Part shown: piece by piece, positions 1 to 6,021 of the stretch
Position numbering within the stretch: position 1 is the stretch's first letter
How the letters are laid out: each line of letters starts with the position of its first letter
Assembly: GCA_018064305.1 (NCBI GenBank)
Contig: JAGHVP010000099.1
Coordinates: 1 to 6,021 of the forward strand
Direction of reading: 5' to 3'
Origin: Candidatus Equibacterium intestinale
GTDB taxonomy: Bacteria; Bacteroidota; Bacteroidia; Bacteroidales; UBA932
DNA length: 6,021 nt
Translations under genes and position numbers: made by a program
Notes under the pieces: model-generated
Told to the model about the DNA's origin: nothing
The model's input: only the letters and a program-made list of their open reading frames with translations
Database searches by the model: none

Positions 1-2
1 TG

Positions 3-818
3 GCAAGGCATATCAACGGTGTCAATCCGCTCGGAGATGTCTCCTATAAGAACAAATACACGGGCGTGAGCCTGCAGTATGACAAGAACACAGCCCAATC
101 CCACCTTCTGATTCACGTGGGGCTGACAAAGGGCAACAGCTACATCTACGGCGGTGAGCGCAACCTTACTGCAATAGACGACATCTCCACAGACTTCACC
201 TTGAAACACCTGAAAGGGGCGGCCCGCAACCGTATCTTCACCCTTGCGGCGCAGTACCGCCAGCAGTATGGTTACGACAATACTTTTTATTCAGATGTAC
301 ATACTTTCGAAAGTGCTTCAGTAAAGCTGCTGCTGGACTACACCGTATATTTCGGCGCTCCCACCACAACTTATTCATGGTTTATGGGACTTCGTGCCGA
401 TGCGTCATATCTGAGTCAGAAGAGATATCTGCCCGACGGTCTTTTCAAGGCGCCGGAGGTGCTGCCCAGCCTGGTTCTGGGCAAGAACACTGCACTTGGT
501 GCTGACAGCGAACTTATGTGGAGCCTCAGAGTGGGTTATCACATGTCGTTCGGGGCAGACTATTCGTTCGGCACTCCAAAAGTCAGTGAAGACAAGGATA
601 AAGAGCCTGAAATAAACCTTCTCTCCACCATGCTTTATTCCGACGAGTATTATTTTCTCAAGCAGTATTATTATCTGGCGGCTCCCCAGGTGCGCTACTC
701 CACAAAAGTCAACGGCAGGCTTTCTGCCTACGCTCTCCTGCAGGGCAGCTTCATCAAGCCTGTGGAGGCCGAAGGGGCAAGGCTTGCCGGAGGTGTGAGC
801 CTTGGAATCATCTTCTAA
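3..818 (+). CDS. Probable outer-membrane beta-barrel protein, C-terminal part (5' truncated by window edge)
   Basis: The frame is open from the first bases to a TAA at 816-818, giving 271 visible residues. A GTG at 66 could be read as a start, but the same frame continues upstream with protein-like sequence (ARHINGVNPLGDVSYKNKYTG), so the real start is outside the window. The protein is rich in Tyr, Phe and alternating polar/hydrophobic stretches typical of beta strands, for example around RIFTLAAQYRQQYGY, VKLLLDYTVYFG and YYFLKQYYYLAAPQVRYS. A charged stretch (SEDKDKEPE, about 585-612) looks like a loop between strands. It ends in GGVSLGIIF; a terminal Phe after alternating hydrophobics resembles the C-terminal signal read by the BAM machinery. 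Inference: an outer-membrane barrel of Bacteroidota, possibly the DUF6850 type, though that family name is a tentative recollection. Substrate and function are unknown. It precedes the flippase-like gene by 6 bp, probably in one transcript. Confidence 0.7.
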   Translation, partial: ARHINGVNPLGDVSYKNKYTGVSLQYDKNTAQSHLLIHVGLTKGNSYIYGGERNLTAIDDISTDFTLKHLKGAARNRIFTLAAQYRQQYGYDNTFYSDVHTFESASVKLLLDYTVYFGAPTTTYSWFMGLRADASYLSQKRYLPDGLFKAPEVLPSLVLGKNTALGADSELMWSLRVGYHMSFGADYSFGTPKVSEDKDKEPEINLLSTMLYSDEYYFLKQYYYLAAPQVRYSTKVNGRLSAYALLQGSFIKPVEAEGARLAGGVSLGIIF

Positions 819-824
819 CTATAT

Positions 825-1841
825 ATGCAGATAACTCTCAAAAAGGTGATAAAATACGCTGCCGCCACCATACTTATGGCGGTGCTGCTCTATTTCGCCT
901 TCAGGGAGATAGACTGGGCCGAGTTCATGGCGGCCTTGAAGCGCTGCAACTGGTGGTGGATTGCCGCATCGATGCTGGTGGGGATGGCGGTGGCCTACAG
1001 CCGCGGCTGCAGATGGCGCTTGATGCTGCTCCCGATAAACGACAAGATCACCCGCCTGGAGTGTTTCGATGCATATAATGTGTGCTATCTGGCAAACCTG
1101 GCTGTTCCTCGCTCGGGCGAGTTCGTGCGCTGCGCGATGCTTTCCAAGCTTGGACGCACCACATTCCAGGAGGCTGTGGGCAGCATGGCGCTGGAGCGTG
1201 TCTGGGACATCATCTCTGCCTTGCTCATTGCGGTGGGAATGGTGCTCTTCACCCGTTTCGGTACTTTTCTGAAAGATGAGATGTGGAAGCCTTTTGCTGA
1301 AGGGCTTTCTTTCAATGCCGCATATCTTGTAGCAGGAGTGGCCCTGCTGGTTGCCCTTTTCATCTGGTTTGTATCTCACTTCCGCAACAGATATAAAATC
1401 TGCGGTAAGATCCACGGCTTCTTCGCCGGGCTCGGCGACGGAGTGAAGGCCGGCTTCAAGATGGAGCACAAGCTTCCATTCTTCCTGCATACAGCATTCA
1501 TCTGGACAATGTACATCTTCCAGATCCTCTTCATCATATATGCCTTCCCTGATGTGAAGCAGCTGAATTTCGGCGATGCCTTCTTCATAATGATGATAGG
1601 CTCGCTGGGCTGGATGGTGCCGGTGCAGGGCGGATTCGGAGCATACCACTTCCTGGTGTCGGCAGCGCTTGTGCCTGTCTACGGAATAGCGCAGCAGACA
1701 GGGCTCGTGTTTGCTACAATTTCACACGAGTCTCAGATACTCCAGATGCTGATAAACGGAGTTATTTCGCTGATATCCTTCTGGATAATGACTAGAAGAG
1801 GCCGTTCAGCTGAGCCTCTATCATGTCGCAGATCTTGCTGA
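825..1841 (+). CDS. YbhN-like flippase-domain integral membrane protein (lysylphosphatidylglycerol synthase TM family)
   Basis: A 338-residue polytopic inner-membrane protein. Hydrophobic segments lie near residues 9-26, 43-58, 81-95, 125-143, 163-184, 219-241, 251-284 and 305-322. Family landmarks seen are SRGCRWRLML (59-68), NLAVPRSGEFVRCAML (91-106), ERVWDII (124-130) and GWMVPVQGGFGAYHF (262-276). They match the UPF0104 / PF03706 family, related to the flippase domain of MprF. Family members are thought to move or bind lipids; the substrate here cannot be read from sequence. There is no aminoacyl-transferase domain, so it is not a full MprF. The ATG at 825 lies 6 bp after the preceding stop and begins a typical amphipathic N-terminus (MQITLKKVIKY). 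No Shine-Dalgarno is visible, as is usual in Bacteroidota. The last residues (about 325-338, RGRSAEPLSCRRSC) are encoded inside the convergent kinase gene, do not look membrane-embedded, and may be a lineage-specific tail. Confidence 0.88.
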   Translation: MQITLKKVIKYAAATILMAVLLYFAFREIDWAEFMAALKRCNWWWIAASMLVGMAVAYSRGCRWRLMLLPINDKITRLECFDAYNVCYLANLAVPRSGEFVRCAMLSKLGRTTFQEAVGSMALERVWDIISALLIAVGMVLFTRFGTFLKDEMWKPFAEGLSFNAAYLVAGVALLVALFIWFVSHFRNRYKICGKIHGFFAGLGDGVKAGFKMEHKLPFFLHTAFIWTMYIFQILFIIYAFPDVKQLNFGDAFFIMMIGSLGWMVPVQGGFGAYHFLVSAALVPVYGIAQQTGLVFATISHESQILQMLINGVISLISFWIMTRRGRSAEPLSCRRSC

Positions 1842-2406
1842 AGTCGGCGGGATTGTCTTCGAATTTGAGACGGTCCACATCCAGGATCAGCAGCTTGCCG
1901 TCGGTGTAGTTCTCGATCCAGTTTTCGTAGCGGTCGTGCAGACCCTTGAGATAGTCGATGCGGATGCTGTTTTCGTATTCGCGGCCGCGTTTCTGGATAT
2001 TTCCGACTACATTGGGAATGGAGCTGCGCAGATATATGAGCAGGTCGGGGGCCTTGACCAGAGAAACCATCAGGTCGAAAAGGTCTTTGTAGTTCTCGAA
2101 ATCGCGGGTGCTCATAAGACCCATATCGTGCAGGTTGGGGGCGAAGATGTTGGCGTCTTCGTAGATGGTGCGGTCCTGGATCACAACATCCTGAGACTTG
2201 CTTATCTCAACCACATCACGGAAGCGCTTGTTCAGGAAATATACCTGGACATTGAACGACCACCTTTCCATATCATCGTAGAAGTCTGACAGATAGGGGT
2301 TGAAGTCGACGGGCTCGAAACGTGCTGTCCATTTGTAGTGTTCGCTGAGCATGCGGGTGAGAGTGGTTTTTCCGCTGCCTATGTTTCCTGCAATTGCGAT
2401 ATGCAT
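1792..2406 (-). CDS. Deoxynucleoside kinase (deoxyadenosine/deoxyguanosine kinase-type)
   Basis: A 204-residue cytosolic kinase that would phosphorylate deoxynucleosides to dNMPs at the expense of NTP in nucleotide salvage. The P-loop is GNIGSGKTT (residues 7-15, K13). FEPVD (30-34) carries the Glu expected to act as catalytic base (E31). DRTIYED (78-84) is the DRS-like motif with the substrate-contacting Asp-Arg. KRGREYE (139-145) fits the arginine-rich LID that closes on ATP. This order and the length match the dNK/dGK/dCK family (PF01712). Which base it prefers cannot be told. The frame continues upstream of 2406 to about 2868, but that stretch is the antisense of the hydrolase gene; the start is set at 2404-2406 because MHIAIAGNIGSGK is the normal N-terminus of the family. 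It is transcribed divergently from the hydrolase-uvrA unit and its 3' end overlaps the flippase-like gene by 50 bp. Confidence 0.93.
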   Translation of the reverse strand: MHIAIAGNIGSGKTTLTRMLSEHYKWTARFEPVDFNPYLSDFYDDMERWSFNVQVYFLNKRFRDVVEISKSQDVVIQDRTIYEDANIFAPNLHDMGLMSTRDFENYKDLFDLMVSLVKAPDLLIYLRSSIPNVVGNIQKRGREYENSIRIDYLKGLHDRYENWIENYTDGKLLILDVDRLKFEDNPADFSKICDMIEAQLNGLF

Positions 2407-2425
2407 ACGTCTTGAATTCTTCTTG

Positions 2426-2445
2426 GTTAACTTTACAAAATTAAC
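2426..2445. repeat. Short inverted repeat in the divergent promoter region
   Basis: GTTAA (2426-2430) is the reverse complement of TTAAC (2441-2445), with a 10-base spacer. It covers the minus-strand -7 candidate and the weak plus-strand -33 element, so it could be an operator. Five-base AT-rich arms in an AT-rich gap can easily occur by chance. Confidence 0.25.
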
Positions 2446-2464
2446 AAAAGACTTTGTATTTTTG
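2432..2464 (+). promoter_or_regulatory. Candidate promoter of the hydrolase-uvrA operon
   Basis: TATTTTTG at 2457-2464 matches the Bacteroidota -7 consensus TAnnTTTG. TTTA at 2432-2435, 21 bp upstream, is an imperfect -33 TTTG. The -7 box ends only 5 bp before the ATG at 2470, so the start of transcription should fall at or next to the start codon and leave little or no leader. In-frame upstream sequence reaches a TAA at 2428-2430 with no ATG, GTG or TTG, so a much longer protein is unlikely. Confidence 0.5.
2436..2443 (-). promoter_or_regulatory. Candidate -7 box for the kinase gene
   Basis: Read on the minus strand, the bases are TAATTTTG, matching the Bacteroidota sigma-ABfr -7 consensus TAnnTTTG. 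Transcription would begin roughly at 2430, leaving a leader of about 25 bases before the kinase ATG. No good TTTG -33 element is seen about 20 bp further upstream, so the call rests on one box plus position. It lies within the spacer of the opposite-facing promoter candidate. Confidence 0.45.
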
Positions 2465-2469
2465 CGTGT

Positions 2470-3111
2470 ATGACGAAGGTTTTTTATTTCAATCAGTTCA
2501 GGGAATGCACTTATGTGCTGTGGGACAGCACTTATGAGTGTGTCATAATCGACCCCGGGTGCCAGACAGACCGGGAGAAGGAGAGGCTTGCCGATTTTAT
2601 CAGCTCTGCCGGGCTCACTCCTGTGAAGATTCTGCTGACCCACGGCCATTTCGACCATATCCTGGGGCTGGAGTGGGCCATGCGGAAATGGGGCATCCCT
2701 GCATATATGCATCCCGACGATGTGGAGCAGCTTGAGATAAACGACCGTCTCTGCGCTGCCTTCGGAATAGATTTCTCGTCGCAGGGTGTCACCACCTGCG
2801 CGCTTCCTGAAGGAACTTTCAGGGCGATGGGCGGGACCTTCCTTGAAATAACGCACACACCAGGCCATACACGCGGCAGCGTGTGCATGTACTGCGAGTC
2901 TGAGGAGATACTTTTCAGTGGCGACACCATCTTCCAGGGCAGCATCGGCAGGTGCGACCTTCCCGGCGGTAACGAAGATGTGCTGCTGGCATCGGTCGGG
3001 CGGTATCTGCCGTCACTGCCGCGCGGAACGCAGATACTGCCGGGCCATGGCTATGCCACTACCGTCGGTGAGGAACTGGACACGAATCCTTATATGGTTT
3101 ATCTAGATTAG
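2470..3111 (+). CDS. Metallo-beta-lactamase-fold hydrolase, glyoxalase II-like
   Basis: A 213-residue soluble metalloenzyme of the MBL superfamily (PF00753). The dinuclear metal site is complete: THGHFDH (57-63; H58, H60, D62, H63), HTPGHT (129-134; H133), SGDTIF (150-155; D152) and LPGHG (190-194; H193). FSGDTIFQGSIGRCDLPGG (149-167) is typical of the small glyoxalase II-like/YcbL subgroup that hydrolyses thioesters such as S-lactoylglutathione in other bacteria. It lacks the extra C-terminal domain of classical glyoxalase II (about 250 residues). The natural substrate is not known from sequence. The ATG at 2470 yields the normal short lead-in to the first strand (FNQFRECTYVLWD). No ribosome-binding site is visible and the promoter box almost touches the ATG. 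Its TAG (3109-3111) directly abuts the uvrA ATG, so the two are almost certainly co-transcribed. Confidence 0.92.
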   Translation: MTKVFYFNQFRECTYVLWDSTYECVIIDPGCQTDREKERLADFISSAGLTPVKILLTHGHFDHILGLEWAMRKWGIPAYMHPDDVEQLEINDRLCAAFGIDFSSQGVTTCALPEGTFRAMGGTFLEITHTPGHTRGSVCMYCESEEILFSGDTIFQGSIGRCDLPGGNEDVLLASVGRYLPSLPRGTQILPGHGYATTVGEELDTNPYMVYLD

Positions 3112-5913
3112 ATGGATACTATTGACATAATCGGGGCAAGGTCCCATAACCTTCAGAACGTATCGCTCTCCATACCGCAGGGCAAACTTGTGGTGGTGAC
3201 CGGCGTGAGCGGCAGCGGCAAGTCGTCGCTGGCGTTCGACACACTCTATGCCGAGGGGCAGCGCAGGTATATGGATACTCTCAGCACATACGCCCGCCAG
3301 TATGTGGGCATGCTGGAGCGTCCCGAAGTTGATGATATCCGCGGCCTGAGTCCTATCCTTGCCATTGAGCAGAAGACAACCGGGCGCAACCCGCGCTCCA
3401 CTATCGGCACAATCACAGAGATATACGATTTCTTCCGTCTGCTTTATGCGCGTGCCGCACAGGCCTATTCGCCTGCTACCGGCGCCGAGATGGTGCGGTA
3501 TTCCGACGAGATGATTGTGAACCTCATCCAGCAGGAATACGAGGGCAGGAAGATTCTGCTGCTCTCTCCTCTGGTGCAGGGGCGCAAGGGCCACTACCGT
3601 GACCTTTTCGAAAGCCTGGTGAAAAAAGGCTACAACCAGGTGCTTGTCGATGATGAACTGTGCGACCTGGCCACTCTGGAGCCGCTAGACCGCTATAAGG
3701 TGCATTTCATCTATCTGGTTGTAGACAAGCTTGTCCCTTCGGAAGAAGGGCGCAGCCGCACCGAGTCTTCGGTTCGCACAGCTCTCAATCTGGGCAAAGG
3801 AAGCCTCTCGATAATGGAATACGGCCAGAAAACGATGCGTTTCCTGAGCAAGAACTATGTCTGCCCCGATACCGGAATATCATACAACGTTCCTGCGCCG
3901 CACACATTCTCTTTCAATTCTCCACAGGGTGCATGCCCGCACTGCGGCGGACTTGGAAAGGTGGTGCAGATGGATTCTTCCAAAATCATCCCCGACGACA
4001 GTGTGTCAATCGCCGACGGAGGTATTGCGCCGCTGGGAGAATACCGCAACAACAACCTTTTCGCAGTGGTCGAGGCCATTGCCAAGAAATATGATTTTTC
4101 TTTGAAGGACCCAATAAGCGAGATTCCTCCCGAGGCGCTCAGCGTGCTGCTCTATGGGTCGGAAGAGCTTTTCCGCGTCGGTACAGGCTCAGAGGCGCAG
4201 ATGGTGACCTTCGAGGGCATCATACCGCGCACATTCAATTCTAAGAGTGCAGATTCAGACGAGACTCCTGCAACTGCAGAAAAGTTCGCCCAGGAGATGG
4301 TGTGCCCCGTGTGTGGCGGAACCCGTCTGAAAAAAGAGTCGCTGCAGTTCAAGATAGCTGGCCTCAACATCGCCCAGGTGGCTGCGATGGATATCGACAC
4401 CCTGCAGGGGTGGGTGGCTGCACTTTCTGCAAAACTCTCTGAGAGACAGAACCTTATAGCAGCAGCACTTCTCAAGGAGATCTCAGCAAGAGTCGGATTC
4501 CTGAAAGACGTGGGGCTGGGCTACCTTTCGCTCGACCGCGGCACCGCCACCCTCAGCGGCGGAGAGAGCCAGCGCATCAGGCTGGCCACCCAGATAGGCA
4601 GCAAGCTGGTGAATGTGCTCTATATCCTTGATGAACCCAGCATCGGTCTGCACCAGAGAGACAACCGCAAGCTGATTGCCTCGCTCAAGGCGCTCCGCGA
4701 CGAAGGCAACTCGGTGCTTGTGGTGGAGCACGACCGTGAGATAATGGAGAATGCCGACTGGCTGGTGGACCTCGGCCCTGGTGCCGGTCTGCTGGGCGGC
4801 AGGCTGCTCTACAACGGTCCTGTCTCTGAGATACCGTCGGCTCCTTCAACCCCCACCACCGACTATCTGATGGACCGCAGGAGTATAGAGGTGCCTCAGG
4901 TGCGCCGCACCGGCAACGGCAGGAAGCTGGTGCTCCGCGGGGCGCGTGGCAACAACCTCAAGGATGTGACCCTCGAAATCCCCCTCGGCTGCCTCATCGG
5001 TATCAGCGGAGTGAGCGGCAGCGGCAAGTCGTCGCTTGTAACAGAAACGCTCATGCCCATCCTGAGCAATACGTTCTACAACTCGATGTATCCCGTACTG
5101 CCATACGATACCATCGAAGGCATAGAGAACATCGACAAGATAATAGAGATAGACCAGCGCCCGATAGGACGCAGTCCGCGCAGCAACCCCGCCACATACA
5201 CCAACGTCTTCACAGCCATACGCGAGCTGTTCGAGCAGACGCCCGATGCAAAGATCCGCGGATTCAGGGCAAACCGCTTCTCTTTTAACAACAAGGGAGG
5301 CCGCTGCGAGGCCTGCAAGGGAGCAGGAGTGCAGGAGATAGAGATGAAGTTCCTTCCGCCGGCACACGTCACCTGCAAGGAGTGCCACGGCCGCCGCTAC
5401 AAGCCCGATGTGCTGGCGGTGCGCTACAAAGGCAAGAACATCAGCGACGTGCTGGAGATGAACATCAGCGAGGCTGCAGAGTTCTTCTCGTCCAACCCTT
5501 TCATCTATCCAAAGCTGAAGGCGATGGAAGATGTGGGTCTCGGCTATATCAAGCTGGGCCAGCAGTCCACCACACTCAGCGGTGGAGAGAGCCAGAGGGT
5601 GAAACTGGCTGCAGAGCTTGCCCGCAAGAGCACCGGCAACACGCTCTACCTGCTGGACGAGCCCACCACCGGCCTTCATTTCGACGACATCCACAACCTT
5701 ATGCAGGTGCTGCAGCGCCTTGTAGACCAGGGGAACACCATAATCGTGGTAGAGCACAACCTGGATGTCCTGAAGTGCGTTGACTATCTGGTGGATATGG
5801 GGCCGGAAGGTGGAACTGCCGGCGGTAACATCGTGGCGCAGGGCACCCCCGAGCAGGTGGCCGCCTGCCCCGGAAGCTACACCGGAATGTATCTGGCAGA
5901 GATACTGCATTAA
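3112..5913 (+). CDS. uvrA: UvrA, excinuclease ABC subunit A
   Basis: A 933-residue DNA-damage-sensing ATPase of nucleotide excision repair; as a dimer it finds lesions and loads UvrB. Length is close to E. coli UvrA (940). Two ABC ATPase halves are visible. First half: Walker A GVSGSGKSS (31-39, K37), signature LSGGESQ (481-487), Walker B ILDEPSIGLHQRD (505-517). Second half: Walker A GVSGSGKSS (633-641, K639), signature LSGGESQ (822-828), Walker B LLDEPTTGLHFDD beginning near 847. Residues about 120-240 correspond to the UvrB-binding region. The second zinc finger is intact (C732, C735, C755, C758) and the CPVCGGTRL pair is present (C398, C401). The first zinc site has C251, C275 and C278, but position 254, Cys in E. 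coli (C256), is Thr. Start MDTIDIIGARSHNL aligns with the E. coli N-terminus. It is translated immediately after the hydrolase stop codon. No LexA-type box was recognised. All ATPase motifs are present, so it should be active. Confidence 0.98.
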   Translation: MDTIDIIGARSHNLQNVSLSIPQGKLVVVTGVSGSGKSSLAFDTLYAEGQRRYMDTLSTYARQYVGMLERPEVDDIRGLSPILAIEQKTTGRNPRSTIGTITEIYDFFRLLYARAAQAYSPATGAEMVRYSDEMIVNLIQQEYEGRKILLLSPLVQGRKGHYRDLFESLVKKGYNQVLVDDELCDLATLEPLDRYKVHFIYLVVDKLVPSEEGRSRTESSVRTALNLGKGSLSIMEYGQKTMRFLSKNYVCPDTGISYNVPAPHTFSFNSPQGACPHCGGLGKVVQMDSSKIIPDDSVSIADGGIAPLGEYRNNNLFAVVEAIAKKYDFSLKDPISEIPPEALSVLLYGSEELFRVGTGSEAQMVTFEGIIPRTFNSKSADSDETPATAEKFAQEMVCPVCGGTRLKKESLQFKIAGLNIAQVAAMDIDTLQGWVAALSAKLSERQNLIAAALLKEISARVGFLKDVGLGYLSLDRGTATLSGGESQRIRLATQIGSKLVNVLYILDEPSIGLHQRDNRKLIASLKALRDEGNSVLVVEHDREIMENADWLVDLGPGAGLLGGRLLYNGPVSEIPSAPSTPTTDYLMDRRSIEVPQVRRTGNGRKLVLRGARGNNLKDVTLEIPLGCLIGISGVSGSGKSSLVTETLMPILSNTFYNSMYPVLPYDTIEGIENIDKIIEIDQRPIGRSPRSNPATYTNVFTAIRELFEQTPDAKIRGFRANRFSFNNKGGRCEACKGAGVQEIEMKFLPPAHVTCKECHGRRYKPDVLAVRYKGKNISDVLEMNISEAAEFFSSNPFIYPKLKAMEDVGLGYIKLGQQSTTLSGGESQRVKLAAELARKSTGNTLYLLDEPTTGLHFDDIHNLMQVLQRLVDQGNTIIVVEHNLDVLKCVDYLVDMGPEGGTAGGNIVAQGTPEQVAACPGSYTGMYLAEILH

Positions 5914-5945
5914 GCCAGGCGCCTCTCAACATTTCATAGCAGGAA

Positions 5946-5979
5946 CGGCCTCCCGGCCGGAAATCAGGCGTTATTTCGG
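5946..5979 (+). terminator. Weak hairpins downstream of uvrA, possible terminator
   Basis: Two overlapping hairpins can form. CGGCC (5946-5950) pairs with GGCCG (5955-5959) around a TCCC loop. Alternatively 5957-5964 pairs with 5973-5979 as a 7-bp stem (CC, one bulged G, GAAAT against ATTTCGG) around an 8-base loop. They share bases 5957-5959, so they exclude each other. The sequence after them (AATACTTCTTTG) is only mildly T-rich, so intrinsic termination is uncertain. Confidence 0.25.
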
Positions 5980-6001
5980 AATACTTCTTTGAGATGTTTC
6001 C

Positions 6002-6019
6002 AATATAGTATAGTATATT
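6002..6019. repeat. AT-rich inverted repeat at the window edge
   Basis: AATATA (6002-6007) is the reverse complement of TATATT (6014-6019), separated by GTATAG. The same stretch can be read as tandem TATAG units. It sits 89 bp after uvrA where the window stops, so it could belong to the promoter or control region of the next gene. No TAnnTTTG box is seen in what is visible. Confidence 0.25.
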
Positions 6020-6021
6020 AC

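Noticed and set aside
66..68. GTG as the start codon of the first gene
   Set aside because: The same frame is open to the window edge with continuous protein-like sequence, so the gene is simply truncated by the window.
819..1649. Open frame of 276 codons on the minus strand opposite the flippase-like gene
   Set aside because: The plus-strand frame has clear family motifs and membrane segments; the antisense product is a His/Glu-rich, low-complexity sequence without motifs.
825..1841. Annotation as MprF, the complete lysylphosphatidylglycerol synthase
   Set aside because: Only the transmembrane flippase-like domain is present; the large cytosolic aminoacyl-transfer domain is absent and does not occur nearby.
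1936..2289. 117-codon plus-strand frame inside the kinase gene
   Set aside because: Antisense shadow of a conserved gene, with no domain and no promoter or ribosome-binding signal.
2407..2868. Upstream extension of the kinase reading frame
   Set aside because: It lies entirely across the promoter gap and antisense to the metal-binding part of the hydrolase; the kinase family normally begins just before the P-loop, as at 2406.
3103..3594. 163-codon minus-strand frame opposite the start of uvrA
   Set aside because: Antisense to the conserved first ATPase region of UvrA; composition is that of a shadow frame.
4846..5910. Long open frame (354 codons) on the minus strand opposite the second half of uvrA
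   Set aside because: It is exactly antisense to a certain, conserved gene; its product is His/Ala/Val-rich with no recognisable domain. Such frames arise from the codon bias of the sense gene.

Overview
The window looks like ordinary chromosome of a member of the Bacteroidota, probably order Bacteroidales. The evidence is the absence of clear Shine-Dalgarno sequences before the genes, -7 boxes of the TAnnTTTG type in the one real intergenic gap, an outer-membrane beta-barrel protein ending in phenylalanine, and the style of the deoxynucleoside kinase and UvrA proteins. The DNA is moderately GC-rich. I did not assign a genus.

Layout. Positions 3-818 (+) hold the C-terminal part of a probable outer-membrane beta-barrel protein whose start lies before the window. 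Six bases later, 825-1841 (+) encodes a polytopic membrane protein of the YbhN / lysylphosphatidylglycerol-synthase transmembrane (flippase-like) family. Its 3' end overlaps by 50 bp the 3' end of a convergent gene, 1792-2406 (-), a deoxynucleoside kinase. A 63-bp divergent promoter region (2407-2469) separates the kinase from 2470-3111 (+), a metallo-beta-lactamase-fold hydrolase of the glyoxalase II-like type. Its stop codon directly abuts the ATG of 3112-5913 (+), a full-length UvrA, the damage-recognition ATPase of nucleotide excision repair. The last 108 bp (5914-6021) hold no recognisable gene, only weak hairpins and an AT-rich inverted repeat at the edge.

How the genes fit together. 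The barrel protein and flippase-like protein form one likely (+) transcription unit concerned with the envelope. The hydrolase and uvrA form a second, tightly coupled unit. The kinase supplies dNMPs by salvage and is transcribed divergently from the repair gene; a shared nucleotide-supply/repair logic is possible but only inferred.

I found no mobile element, CRISPR array, tRNA or rRNA, and no convincing evidence of a new multi-gene system. The points most worth a second look are the missing cysteine in the first UvrA zinc site, the probable leaderless start of the hydrolase-uvrA operon, the 50-bp convergent overlap, the exact 26-bp repeat between the two UvrA P-loops, and the uncharacterised barrel protein.
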